Positions 55,131-63,648 of a DNA stretch of 64,000 bases are shown piece after piece; position 1 is the stretch's first letter; every line of letters starts with the position of its first letter. The DNA is from Verrucomicrobiota bacterium (lineage in GTDB: Bacteria > Verrucomicrobiota > Verrucomicrobiia > Palsa-1439). Below the pieces are notes generated by a model, which worked only from the letters and a program-made list of their open reading frames with translations, ran no database searches and had not been told where the DNA came from. The position numbers and the translations under genes are program-made. The stretch is taken from the NCBI GenBank assembly GCA_003152315.1, contig PLZV01000036.1, positions 26,416 through 90,415 of the forward strand, in the 5' to 3' direction.

Positions 55131-55601
55131 ATGGCGAAATCGGAATCCAAGGTTCGCGAGAGAGTACAGCAACCCCTGGTAAGACAATTCTCAGTTTTTC
55201 TCGAGAACAAGGTCGGCGCCCTGCTCAATCTCACCCGCACCTTGAGCGATACGAATGTCCATGTTTGCGGGATCTCGGTCGTGGACACCGCTGACGCGTC
55301 TGTCGTGCGCATTGTGGTGGACGATCCGGAGCATTGTCACGACGCCCTGGGGAAGGCGAACATTCCCGTTAGTGAATCGAACCTCGTGGTCGTCGAGATG
55401 CCGCGCGGGCCGGAAAAACTCGATACGGTATTGCGGAGCCTGGTCGCGGCCGAGGTCAATATCCAGTATACCTACTCCCTGATGATCCGGCCGCACGATA
55501 AGGCGCTGCTTGCCTTGTCTTGCGAAGACCCCGAGTTTGCCCGCGATGTTCTGATGAAAGCGGGCTACCGGGTCTTGAGTCAAAAGGATATTTCCCGCTG
55601 A
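55131..55601 (+). CDS. double ACT-domain protein
   Basis: 156 residues, two ACT-like domains (RQFSVFLENKVGALLNLTRTLSDTNVHV and EKLDTVLRSLVAAEVNIQYTYSLM), ligand-binding modules for amino acids, without a catalytic domain. GGAGG lies 7 bases before ATG. May regulate branched-chain or sulfur amino acid enzymes. Ends in TGATG overlap with the next gene. Function not known. Confidence 0.8.
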   Translation: MAKSESKVRERVQQPLVRQFSVFLENKVGALLNLTRTLSDTNVHVCGISVVDTADASVVRIVVDDPEHCHDALGKANIPVSESNLVVVEMPRGPEKLDTVLRSLVAAEVNIQYTYSLMIRPHDKALLALSCEDPEFARDVLMKAGYRVLSQKDISR

Positions 55602-56026
55602 TGAGTGACCAGCCGATACCGAGCGGTCTGGCCATCGTGGTTTGTGACCAGATCATCGAGGACAAGCTCACCGGTAAGAAATCCCTGATCGGGATCTTCA
55701 ACCAGATCGGGACGCAGAATTTCCCTTGCCGCCACCCACAAGTCTGCGTGTTCGTATCGCTCACCGAGGGCCGGGGACAATGCTCCGCACGATTACGGAT
55801 CGTCCATGACGAGAGCAACCACGTCGTGGCTGAGGTCAAGGGCAATATCGAGTTTTCCGATATTCACGTGGTCGTCGAGTTAAATTTCAACCTGGTCGGT
55901 CTCGTCTTTCCGGAGCCCGGCACATACTCCATCGAGTTCTACTGCGATGACGCGCTGGTTCTGGAGCGACGATTCAACGTCACCCACGTCAAACCCCCGC
56001 AAGGTCCGCCGTCGGCTGAATTATAG
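55601..56026 (+). CDS. conserved protein, DUF6941-like
   Basis: 141 residues starting MSDQPIPSGLAIVVCDQIIEDKLTGKKSLIGIFNQIG. The DKLTGKKSLIGIFN wording is that of a small conserved family (DUF6941), function unknown. Beta-rich C half. Start overlaps the ACT gene stop by one base (TGATG), so coupled. Confidence 0.7.
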   Translation: MSDQPIPSGLAIVVCDQIIEDKLTGKKSLIGIFNQIGTQNFPCRHPQVCVFVSLTEGRGQCSARLRIVHDESNHVVAEVKGNIEFSDIHVVVELNFNLVGLVFPEPGTYSIEFYCDDALVLERRFNVTHVKPPQGPPSAEL

Positions 56027-56033
56027 CCGGCCT

Positions 56034-56345
56034 CTACAAGGTCTTCAGCAGTTCGGTCAGTTCTTCACGCGGGCTGTCGTGGTGTTGCCCGATGGCGAGT
56101 TCCAGAGCGTGTTCCAGAATCGGTCTGGCTTCTTCCGAATGACCGAGGGCAATCAACGATTTGCCGAGTTGAATATGCGCGACCATCCATTCCGGTTTCT
56201 TCACACAGAGCGCGCGGAGGTGCTCGACAGCGGAGGCGTAGTCGTTCGCATCGACGTACGCGTGCGCCAGGTTGAAGCGGGAGAGATCGTTGTCGGGAAA
56301 TCGCTGCCACAGTTCAAGGGCCTTGTCGATTCGGTCGTGACTCAT
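56034..56345 (-). CDS. TPR-like protein
   Basis: 103 residues, three helical repeats (DLSRFNLAHAYVDANDYASAVEHLRAL, WMVAHIQLGKSLIALGHSEEARPILEHALEL), typical tetratricopeptide. A scaffold for protein contact. Convergent with the DUF6941 gene, divergent from ubiE/menG with 29 bases between starts. Confidence 0.8.
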   Translation of the reverse strand: MSHDRIDKALELWQRFPDNDLSRFNLAHAYVDANDYASAVEHLRALCVKKPEWMVAHIQLGKSLIALGHSEEARPILEHALELAIGQHHDSPREELTELLKTL

Positions 56346-56374
56346 GGCGTTCTTCTACGCTAGGCTCTCGCGGC

Positions 56375-57067
56375 GTGGAAAGTAAATTCTACCAGGCCGA
56401 CGAGCACCGCGCCGAGAAAGTGCGCGAATTGTTCGCCACCATTGCGCGGCGCTACGACCTGCTCAATGACATCATGAGCCTGGGCTTGCACCGGCGGTGG
56501 AAGCAGCGGCTGGTCGAGTTGGCGGGCGAGCCGTGCGATGTGCTGGATCTCTGCTGCGGAACGGGCGACATCGCGTTGCGTTTTCGGGCGCGGGTGGTCG
56601 GCGTCGATTTCACCGAGGAAATGTTGCGCGTGGCCGCGGCGCGCGGACATTCCGAGATTTCATGGATTCGAGCGGACGCGTTGCGGTTGCCTTTCGCGGA
56701 CAATTCATTCGATGCCGTCACTGTGGGGTATGGACTGCGGAACCTGGCGGACATCGAGCAGGGGTTGCAAGAGATTCTCCGGGTGCTGCGGCCGGGCGGA
56801 AAGTTCGTGTCGCTGGATTTTGGGAAGCCGGAATCGCCGACGTTCCGCGCCTTGTACTTCGGCTATTTGCGGATCGTATTGCCGATTTTGGGACAGATGT
56901 TCTGCGGCGATCCCGATACGCACGGATACATCCTGACGTCGTTGCAGAATTACCCGGCGCAACGTGGGATCAAGGAATTAATGGCGTCGCAAGGCTATTG
57001 CGATTGTGGCTTCGAGGAATTCTGGCTGGGATCGATGGCGATCAACTACGGTTCAAAGCCGCGATGA
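56375..57067 (+). CDS. menG: demethylmenaquinone / 2-methoxy-6-polyprenylbenzoquinol methyltransferase
   Basis: 230 residues, GTG start, class I SAM methyltransferase of the UbiE/MenG family: motif I DLCCGTGDIALRF, RYDLLNDIMSLGLHRRWK (family N signature), FDAVTVGYGLRNLADIEQGLQEILRVLRPGG. Methylates the quinone ring in menaquinone or ubiquinone synthesis. Which quinone is used is not shown; menaquinone is likely for Verrucomicrobia. Confidence 0.9.
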   Translation: MESKFYQADEHRAEKVRELFATIARRYDLLNDIMSLGLHRRWKQRLVELAGEPCDVLDLCCGTGDIALRFRARVVGVDFTEEMLRVAAARGHSEISWIRADALRLPFADNSFDAVTVGYGLRNLADIEQGLQEILRVLRPGGKFVSLDFGKPESPTFRALYFGYLRIVLPILGQMFCGDPDTHGYILTSLQNYPAQRGIKELMASQGYCDCGFEEFWLGSMAINYGSKPR

Positions 57068-57087
57068 TTCCCGGCGTGACGGACCGG

Positions 57088-58122
57088 CTACTGCACACCC
57101 AGACGGTACGTAGTTATCTGGCGGTACTGCTGCCCTGGTTTTAAGATCACCGTTGGAAATGTTGGTTGGTTGACCGAGTCGGGAAAGTGCTGTGTCTCCA
57201 GGCAGAATCCAGTGTGCTGTTGGTAAGCGCAGCCACCCTTTCCAGAAATTGTACCATCAAGAAAGTTACCCGTGTAAAGTTGGACGCCGGGTTCGGTCGT
57301 GTGAACCTCCAACACCCGTCCTGACTGTGGTTCAAAAACGCGGGCGGCCAGTCCGGTCCTGGCGCCGTCTTTATGCAGGACGTAAGTGTGGTCATAACCG
57401 ATGGGATCGCCTTTGACTTGATGAATCCGCCGGCCAATGGGAGTGGACGTAGTGAAGTCCATCGGCGTGCTTTTGACAGGGTGGATCTCGCCCGTTGGGA
57501 CCAACGCGTCGTTCGCTGGGAGATATTGCGTTGAGGCGATCATCAACTCGTGATCCAGAATGGTTCCCGTGCCCGCGAGATTGAAATAGGTGTGATTGGT
57601 CAGGTTCACGGGCGTGGGTTTGTCCGTCGTCGCGGCATATTCGATCTGCAGTTCGTTGCTCTGGGTCAGTGTGTAGATGACGCTGACCGCCACGTTGCCG
57701 GGATAGCCTTCTTCGCCGTCGGGACTCTGGTAAGTGAACTTGACGGACGGGGATTTGCCCTCCGCGCGCCAGAATACCTTGTCAAAACCTTTCACTCCAC
57801 CATGCAAATGAGCGTTGCCCGCGTTGGTCGGGAGACGATACTCCTTTCCATCGAGATGGAAGCGCCCGCCCGCTATGCGGTTGGCGCAGCGGCCGACGAT
57901 GCAGCCGAAGTACGGGGTATTGAATTTGACGTAGCCTTCGAGCGTGTCAAAGCCGAGAGTGACATCGGTGAGCCTGCCATTTCGGTCGGGGGCCTCCAGC
58001 GCGACCAGCGTGGCCCCATAGTTCATCAACGAAGCCTTTACGCCGTTACTGTTGCTCAAGGTAAAGAGCGTCACCTCCGCACCGTCCGCCAATTTGCCAA
58101 ATGACTTTGTTTGCAGGTTCAT
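57088..58122 (-). CDS. galM: aldose 1-epimerase (galactose mutarotase)
   Basis: 344 residues. NAHLHGGVKGFDKVFW (catalytic His region), NLTNHTYFNLAGTG (second His), and CLETQHFPDSVN with catalytic Glu. Interconverts alpha and beta aldose anomers, especially galactose. It follows the galactokinase gene by 10 bases on the same strand, forming a gal operon. Confidence 0.95.
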   Translation of the reverse strand: MNLQTKSFGKLADGAEVTLFTLSNSNGVKASLMNYGATLVALEAPDRNGRLTDVTLGFDTLEGYVKFNTPYFGCIVGRCANRIAGGRFHLDGKEYRLPTNAGNAHLHGGVKGFDKVFWRAEGKSPSVKFTYQSPDGEEGYPGNVAVSVIYTLTQSNELQIEYAATTDKPTPVNLTNHTYFNLAGTGTILDHELMIASTQYLPANDALVPTGEIHPVKSTPMDFTTSTPIGRRIHQVKGDPIGYDHTYVLHKDGARTGLAARVFEPQSGRVLEVHTTEPGVQLYTGNFLDGTISGKGGCAYQQHTGFCLETQHFPDSVNQPTFPTVILKPGQQYRQITTYRLGVQ

Positions 58123-58132
58123 AAACGGGGAC

Positions 58133-59371
58133 TCACAGACCTTCCATAACTTTCACGCCCGCCACCATCTTGCAGGCATGGACGGCATATTTGTCCGCAA
58201 GCTCCGGGTAGCGGCGCGGGTAGCCGGCGTCCACCGCGGCCTTCAGCGCCGCGACGCTTTCGGCGCGCACCAGCGCGCCCGCCGCGCCCTTATCGCCGCC
58301 GCCGAGCATGCGTTCGCCAAGGACACCGGGAACCGTACGGGCGATGTCGCACATGGTTTCCAATTCGGGACCGGAGATCTGGTAGTCATCGCGCAAGCTG
58401 ATTCCATCTTGGCGGAAGATCGCCCCAACCGTTTCGACATCGCCCGACTGCCATGCATCCACCATCTTATCGAAGCGCTGCTGGGCGTGGAAGATGTACT
58501 TGAGGCGAGCGCAGAGATGCGGATGGGACTCGCCGTATCGGACGATCACGCGATCGTAGATAGCCTGGTCCCGGATGTCGGCGAGGCAAGCGAACCCGAA
58601 GTCCCCGCCCGCCAGAGCGACGAGTTCCTCACACTCGGCGCGACGGATCTTGTAGGTTGATTTCTCCAAGCCGGGCCGAACCGTGCCGGTGTCGAGGCTG
58701 ACGATCCGAAAATCGATGGCCTGCCTGCCCAGCGGCACGTAGCGAATGGAACGGGTCTTTGGATCATAATGCGTCCCCATGCCGTCGCGGGCGAAGTAAA
58801 TCATGACCTGGTCGAGGTTGCCGCAAGGCGAGCCGACGTAATCGTTCTCGACGGCCTGGGCCATGTCGGTGATCTTCATTTCGGCCGGCATCTTGATCCC
58901 GTTCACCTCCAGGAATGTCAGGATCAGGTTGAGGCAGAGGGAAGCTGAGCGCGACATTCCCCCGCCGGGGATATTGCTGTAAAGGACGGCATCGAATCCG
59001 TGGGTCAACTTGAATCCTTCCCGCCGTAAGACATAGTCCACGCCGTAGGGGAATCGCGCCCACGTATCCGCAATAGCCGGCGACTTCGACGGAGGCACTT
59101 CACCGAGTATGAAATCGACAAGGCCGTCGTCGGGAAAATTGGCGCTGTACAGGCGCACGCGGTTGGTGCCGTTGGGCTGGTAAGCCAACCAGAGAAAGCG
59201 ATCCGTGCCCACGCCGAAGAGTTCCGTGCCGTTATAATCGCCGTGCTCGACCCCCAGGCAGAAGCGAGATGAAGTGCGGCGAATCTTGCCGCCCGGAACC
59301 TGAAGGCCGGTCGCCACAGCCAGACGCCCGAGAGTTTCTCGTGCTAGAAGATCGGAGCTGGAATCTTTCAT
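58133..59371 (-). CDS. galK: galactokinase-like GHMP kinase
   Basis: 412 residues. Motif 1 SRFCLGVEHGDYN stands for RVNLIGEHTDYN, motif 2 NIPGGGMSRSASLC for NIPxGxGLSSSAS, and motif 3 MLGGGDKGAAGALV for MTGGGFGG. Overall length and order fit galactokinase, and the galM neighbour supports galactose. Motif changes suggest a diverged clade; another sugar kinase role is possible. Confidence 0.8.
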   Translation of the reverse strand: MKDSSSDLLARETLGRLAVATGLQVPGGKIRRTSSRFCLGVEHGDYNGTELFGVGTDRFLWLAYQPNGTNRVRLYSANFPDDGLVDFILGEVPPSKSPAIADTWARFPYGVDYVLRREGFKLTHGFDAVLYSNIPGGGMSRSASLCLNLILTFLEVNGIKMPAEMKITDMAQAVENDYVGSPCGNLDQVMIYFARDGMGTHYDPKTRSIRYVPLGRQAIDFRIVSLDTGTVRPGLEKSTYKIRRAECEELVALAGGDFGFACLADIRDQAIYDRVIVRYGESHPHLCARLKYIFHAQQRFDKMVDAWQSGDVETVGAIFRQDGISLRDDYQISGPELETMCDIARTVPGVLGERMLGGGDKGAAGALVRAESVAALKAAVDAGYPRRYPELADKYAVHACKMVAGVKVMEGL

Positions 59372-59393
59372 CGCGTGCCCGTCAACGGGCGGC

Positions 59394-60308
59394 CTACGGC
59401 TGACTATGAACGGAAGTCAGAATAGTTGCGATAAGAATCTGACTGACTCTCCGCAAGAAATCGTAGTCAAGGGTGTCCGGGGTGTCAGTAGATTGATGGT
59501 AGTGCTTGTTGCGGAACTCCGCAGTATCGGTCCACATGATGGCGGGGATGCCGGCGCCCCAAAAGGGAGCGTGATCGCTTCGTTGCAGAACTGGGAGGAG
59601 TTTCTCCACCCCGGCATATACTTTCAGACTCAACACCGGAAAATCCGGCCAATAGGTCCGGGCCACTTGCAAGACGGTGCTCGCCATGGCAGTGGAATCC
59701 TCGAGCGCGAGGATGCCCAGGAAATCACCACGGTCCGGCATTTGGATGGGCAGGCCCGGCGGAATCGCTTGGGAACCGGGGCGATGATCACAGTAGCCGA
59801 CCATCTCCAGGACATGCGCCTCGCGAATAGATATTTTTCCTTCCGCCGCGATGGTTCTCACAAAGTCGGCACTACCCAGCAGTCCGTCCTCTTCCCGGTT
59901 GAAGGAAACGAAGCAAACGGGACACGCGGGTGCATGCTCGGCAAGAGCCCTGGCGCAGGCTAATAGGGCCGCAACCGCGCTGGCATTGTCGTCGGCGCCG
60001 GGTGTGCCTGGGACGCTGTCGTAGTGCGCACCAACGAGGATACAAGCGGCGTGGAGATCGCACCGCGAGCCAGCAACGATGTTTGCATATTCACCCTGCA
60101 ACTCCGTTTCGTAACCATACGAACGCAACTGGTGGGCAATCCAATGGGCCGTTAATCGGTTGCTCTCTCGTTGCACTTCGTAATGGCGGGGAACCGCCAG
60201 AGTTTCGACAACGCCCTGGAGAAAGGACGCCGCGACATCATTCGCTGCCGCTCTAATCCATTCGTCGGGAACAAAGGCGTGCGAATCGGCGGAACGTTGG
60301 ACAAGCAT
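59394..60308 (-). CDS. M28-family metallopeptidase
   Basis: 304 residues. Zinc ligands and catalytic acid: VGAHYDSVPGTPGADDNASA, FNREEDGLLGS, SDHAPFWGAGIPAIMWTDTAEFRNKHYHQSTDTPD. No signal peptide with the ATG at 60308 (the longer start at 60404 overlaps the upstream gene). Aminopeptidase- or glutaminyl-cyclase-like; cytoplasmic or released otherwise. Confidence 0.88.
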   Translation of the reverse strand: MLVQRSADSHAFVPDEWIRAAANDVAASFLQGVVETLAVPRHYEVQRESNRLTAHWIAHQLRSYGYETELQGEYANIVAGSRCDLHAACILVGAHYDSVPGTPGADDNASAVAALLACARALAEHAPACPVCFVSFNREEDGLLGSADFVRTIAAEGKISIREAHVLEMVGYCDHRPGSQAIPPGLPIQMPDRGDFLGILALEDSTAMASTVLQVARTYWPDFPVLSLKVYAGVEKLLPVLQRSDHAPFWGAGIPAIMWTDTAEFRNKHYHQSTDTPDTLDYDFLRRVSQILIATILTSVHSQP

Positions 60309-60324
60309 CTTGGGTTGGTTCCGC

Positions 60325-61437
60325 CTACTGCAGTAGTTGCACGCGATAGAAGCGCTTGGGTTGTGTCGTGGCGCCGGGATCAATAGCGGTGACGATGCTG
60401 CCATTGCCGACTAGATTGTTGGTGACGGTTGTCCACGAGCCGGTCACAAGATCACTGGTTTTCTGGACGAGATAAAGTCGATTCGAGCCGGTGGACAGGC
60501 TGATGTGGATATCCACGCCGGCGGGCGCAATGTTGGTGATGCGCATATCCGGTCCGGGCTGAAGATTGATGACGCTATTGATCCACGAGGTGCGCACCGA
60601 GACGCGAGTGCTGATGAAGTAGCCGGGGATGTCCGCCATTTGGTTCGTAATCAGCGCCCAGTTGCCGTCGCCCCCAATGTAAAGTCCCCCGTAGTCCACA
60701 AGGGCGGCGTTAAAGCCGGAACCATCAACGCCGTTGGTACTGACAAAAGGATCGCTTACGGCGTGATGAATCCCCGCAATTTTCCACGTCGTCCCATCTT
60801 CGATGAACATCCCGCCGCTGGAATCATAAGTGGTCAACATGCATTCGTTGGTTATTCCATTCCGATCAAAGACGGCCAGGAGATGATCTCCATTAAGAGG
60901 CGGCGAGTTGTAAATCTGTGAGATGATATTCTCCCCCCAGCGCTGAACGCCGGGAGTGCTTCCCCACTGCCACCCGTTGGTCTTTCCGGTCACAATGACC
61001 GCATTGCCACGGTCGTAACCCCGTCCGATAGCGACGCAGAGTTTACCCACTTCGTTTGTTTCCGTGTAAAGCGGCGCATAATAAGGAAACGTCTGCGCCA
61101 CCTGCCAGATCCGCAGATCGGTATTCGGATCATCGAAATTTGTCACCGTTGTGTATGTTAAGCCGTTAAATACAAACGCGGTGCCCGGTAAACCGCCGAT
61201 GTGCTGTGCTGCCAGGAAAAATGTGGGTGCAATGGGCGTGCCCAGAAAGGGTCCTTGCTCGGTATTCCATTGGCCTTCATATTGCCAGCCATTGTTGGTC
61301 AGCGCCCCTGTCGGAGCCGTGGTGTTGAACGCCGTATTGCTGGTGGCCTCAAACAGGATCGCCTCGCTATGTGTCGTAAAAAGACATGTTGCGAGAAGAC
61401 AGAGCAACGCCCGCGCCCTGCTGACCCAAGAGTTCAT
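60325..61437 (-). CDS. secreted trypsin-like serine peptidase homologue
   Basis: 370 residues with signal peptide (RALLCLLATCLFTTHSEA). The S1 triad can be matched to FFLAAQHIGG (His), NTDLRIWQV (Asp) and TTYDSSGGMFIEDG (Ser; usual GDSGGP). The last ~90 residues (YLVQKTSDLVTGSWTTVTNN ... KRFYRVQLLQ) are a C-terminal beta module common on exported Verrucomicrobial proteins. The ATG at 61437 precedes the signal; a longer frame lacks one. Probably digests surface or extracellular protein. Confidence 0.75.
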   Translation of the reverse strand: MNSWVSRARALLCLLATCLFTTHSEAILFEATSNTAFNTTAPTGALTNNGWQYEGQWNTEQGPFLGTPIAPTFFLAAQHIGGLPGTAFVFNGLTYTTVTNFDDPNTDLRIWQVAQTFPYYAPLYTETNEVGKLCVAIGRGYDRGNAVIVTGKTNGWQWGSTPGVQRWGENIISQIYNSPPLNGDHLLAVFDRNGITNECMLTTYDSSGGMFIEDGTTWKIAGIHHAVSDPFVSTNGVDGSGFNAALVDYGGLYIGGDGNWALITNQMADIPGYFISTRVSVRTSWINSVINLQPGPDMRITNIAPAGVDIHISLSTGSNRLYLVQKTSDLVTGSWTTVTNNLVGNGSIVTAIDPGATTQPKRFYRVQLLQ

Positions 61438-61865
61438 ACAACGTGTAGTGTACTCAAAAATGGGGTGGAAAACAAGCGCGGCGGACTGCCGTGGTGCAAC
61501 GTCATCGAAGCTTCTGGACACGCAGACGGACGGCGCTAGTTGTGAATCAGTTACAGCTCCCGCCTTGCCCTCAAATCTACCCCTATTTTCCCAGACAACC
61601 CGCCCCTCCGCAAACCCCGTGAGGGCAAGGCGAGAGGTTGTTGGTAGGGATATTCGCGCACGACTGTGACAGATCAAGGAGTCGCCTGTTACGATTGGGT
61701 GAATAGGACGACCTGGTTCAGCGTGCCGCGACCACCGAGTGTTCGTTGTCGGACGAATGGATCTCTGAACAGTGTTCCGTCAGCCTTGAGTATTGTGCGG
61801 CAGATGTTAGACTTGCAGCCGGTCCAGGCGGTGTTGTTGCAGGGCGGGAGGCCTTTTATTGCGGC
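61438..61865. other. gene-free stretch before the tRNA
   Basis: No gene or structure recognised in these 428 bases. A minus-strand open frame across the tRNA is the usual antisense artefact. Confidence 0.6.
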
Positions 61866-61955
61866 GGAGAGGTGGCAGAGTGGTCGAATGCGGCGGTCTT
61901 GAAAACCGTTAGGCGCGCAAGCGTCTCGGGGGTTCGAATCCCTCCCTCTCCGCCA
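61866..61955 (+). tRNA. tRNA-Ser (anticodon TGA)
   Basis: 90 bases including encoded CCA. GGAGAGG pairs with CCTCTCC, anticodon TGA at 61900-61902, long variable arm (GGCGCGCAAGCGTC) typical of class II tRNA-Ser, GGTTCGAATCC T-arm. Confidence 0.98.
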
Positions 61956-61991
61956 GTCTTCGGTGTCAGCTTTGGTGACAGCGAAGACGGA

Positions 61992-62016
61992 AGTGGGGTC
62001 GTTTCGCAAAACGCAT
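61992..62016. repeat. degenerate GAACCCAC-type palindrome
   Basis: Roughly GTGGGGTCGTTT / AAAACGCAT around the centre CGC; a decayed version of the hairpin at 37916-37947. The frames here read RNDPTS and FRKTHVF. Confidence 0.35.
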
Positions 62017-62137
62017 GTTTTTCACAGCCTTGGCCTTGTGCCGAGTTTTCGACAGCCCACTACCGCCAGTGCCTTTATTCATCTTGATTACATGGCGATT
62101 GAACCATCTGCCACCATCACTTCGACATCGCGCAAAA

Positions 62138-62150
62138 GTGGGTTTGTTTT
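62138..62150. repeat. single arm of the GAACCCAC element
   Basis: GTGGGTTTGTTTT, one change from the arm GTGGGTTCGTTTT; on the minus strand it reads HKTNPLL. Confidence 0.5.
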
Positions 62151-62196
62151 GTGAAAGCAGCGTTTGGCGTGATCCATGGTCTCCGCTCCTAGATGC

Positions 62197-62213
62197 ACAG
62201 GTGTTCCACCTGT
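62197..62213. repeat. palindromic element ACAGGTG/CACCTGT
   Basis: Perfect 7-bp arms with TTC between. The minus frame reads EATGGTPVH, paralleling TGGTPAP at the 37.7 kb element. Confidence 0.6.
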
Positions 62214-62393
62214 AGCTTCCACGCAGTAGTCGCCCGCCGCTCGCTTACCGCCGTTTGGCTTCCATGTGGATTTCACACGCCAATTCTACCCAATCCTCCA
62301 AGACTGCGTGTGTGTACTTTGGAAGGCTTGGAAGTTTTTCTACCGGAGTCCCATAAACATTGGGGTAGTAGAGGGTAAAATCGCCGAAAAAGA

Positions 62394-62534
62394 GGCGAAA
62401 TACCGACACAGCCAGTCACCGGCGCGCTTCAGAATCTGTTCGTCGGTGAGGTCGGCGGGCTAGCCGTAGGCAGCTGTGACGGGGACGACGAGTTTTTTGC
62501 GCGCCGGATCCAGCCGCGCGAGATGCCCGCCCAT
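62394..62534 (-). pseudogene. remnant resembling the C terminus of a DNA methyltransferase
   Basis: Reading on the minus strand gives LARLDPARKKLVVPVTAAYG, a stop (TAG at 62462-62460), then PADLTDEQILKRAGDW. The pattern LDxAVxAAYGWPADLxDEEIL is the usual end of large class I DNA methyltransferases (type IIL/BREX-like); the stop replaces the Trp. No other part of such a gene was seen, so this is a decayed fragment. Confidence 0.4.
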
Positions 62535-62807
62535 TGGAATACGGAGAGCTGACGGGAGGAGGGCCTGCCGAAACGACCTTGACAGGGTGGGTAAGGGTTT
62601 GGTACAGAGGGCACAGTATCCAAAGGGATGTATGCACAGCATTTGTAATCTGTTTGTGACGAAATTTGGAGGAATGCAGTCGGATGCGTGAGTGACCGTG
62701 CTTGTCCGATGGAGTGAGCGCGGTTTTTAATTTTATCCCCCCCCAAAGAACTTTTCTCCCAAGGTGAATTTCCGATCAAGTAACATCCCCGATGGAGGTA
62801 TCAAGAC

Positions 62808-63008
62808 ATGGCACGCGGCACTGTGAAGTGGTTCAATGAGAAGAAGGGCTTCGGCTTCATCCAACAGGAAGGCGGAGCGGACGTATTCGTTCACTTCTCG
62901 GCTATTCAGGGTGACGGTTTCAAGACCCTGGCCGAGGGTCAAGCCGTGGAGTTTGAGATCATCGAAGACGCTAAGGGCGCGAAGGCCCAGAACGTCACCC
63001 GGGTCTAG
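62808..63008 (+). CDS. cold-shock domain protein
   Basis: 66 residues, a CspA-type RNA chaperone: [30 protein letters not shown] with RNP1 (KGFGFI) and RNP2 (VFVHF). AGGAGGTATCAAGAC-like site (GGAGGT) before the ATG. Single-gene unit before the rRNA operon. Confidence 0.97.
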   Translation: MARGTVKWFNEKKGFGFIQQEGGADVFVHFSAIQGDGFKTLAEGQAVEFEIIEDAKGAKAQNVTRV

Positions 63009-63279
63009 GCTGTTGAAGTGGACCGCGGAAATGCGGCCGGCTTTTTGAGCCGGGGAGTGCGCGGGCAACGACGCGTGCAAAACGCGGGAACGTTGGCGTT
63101 TGCAGCGCATTTTGCGTGCTGGAAATAGGTTTGGGGTGGTGCTGGAACATCAATAAAAGCTGCCTCCGGTGGCAGGTTGAAAATAGTTCTTGCATCTCGG
63201 TAGGTCAGTCTGTACGTTGGCCGTCCTTTGACAGTGAATCCAGTCACGAGGTCGTGACGAGAATTCTTGTTTGATGGGC

Positions 63280-63308
63280 TTGACAGGCATGGGGAGTACG
63301 AGTACATA
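63280..63308 (+). promoter_or_regulatory. possible rRNA operon promoter
   Basis: TTGACA (63280-63285), 17 bases, TACATA (63303-63308). It is the best match upstream of the 16S gene. The 640-base stretch 63009-63648 has no credible gene. Confidence 0.35.
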
Positions 63309-63493
63309 GAGGATGCCTGCAAGGGGAAGTTTCGGCGGTTCTTTTAGGAGTGCGACAAACTCTAATCCCGAGAGCGGGTTTGTTGTCGCTTGAAAACGGA
63401 AGTGATCAGCGGTTAGACATGAGCGTTCAGCCCGACGGCTGAGAGTTCATTATCTGAAAGTTGATTACACGCACTGCCAATGGCGGCGCGTCG

Positions 63494-63506
63494 TGTTCTT
63501 TGAAAA
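63494..63506 (+). promoter_or_regulatory. boxA-like antitermination site in the rRNA leader
   Basis: TGTTCTTTGAAAA, close to boxA (TGCTCTTTAACA), about 150 bases before 16S, where NusB/S10 usually bind. The wording is common in rRNA leaders. Confidence 0.6.
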
Positions 63507-63577
63507 TTGAAAGTGCGATACGTGAGAGCCCACGTTTGTCTCGGCGCAAGTCGGGATGGACAAATTGAGTAGTAACA

Positions 63578-63603
63578 GACCAGTCGGTTAGCCCTGACTG
63601 GTC
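63578..63603 (+). other. hairpin in the pre-16S leader
   Basis: GACCAGTC (63578-63585), 10-base loop, GACTGGTC (63596-63603): perfect 8-bp stem just before 16S; perhaps part of the RNase III processing region. Confidence 0.5.
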
Positions 63604-63648
63604 GCTCAACGTGGAATCGGTCGGATCAGCAATGGTCTGGTTGATTTT

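Noticed and set aside
61689..62009. Minus-strand open frame across the tRNA-Ser gene (contains RRGRDSNPRDACAP)
   Set aside because: Typical false protein from the antisense of a tRNA; it has no ribosome site.
62429..62779. 116-residue minus-strand frame
   Set aside because: Low complexity, no ribosome site, no family; a different frame carries the methyltransferase-like fragment.
63030..63060. Terminator after the cold-shock gene
   Set aside because: CCGGCT/AGCCGG can pair but the T-run lies in the loop and not after the stem; too weak to list.
63005..63322. 105-residue minus-strand frame after the cold-shock gene
   Set aside because: No recognised motif or ribosome site, and it overlaps the cold-shock stop and a candidate promoter.
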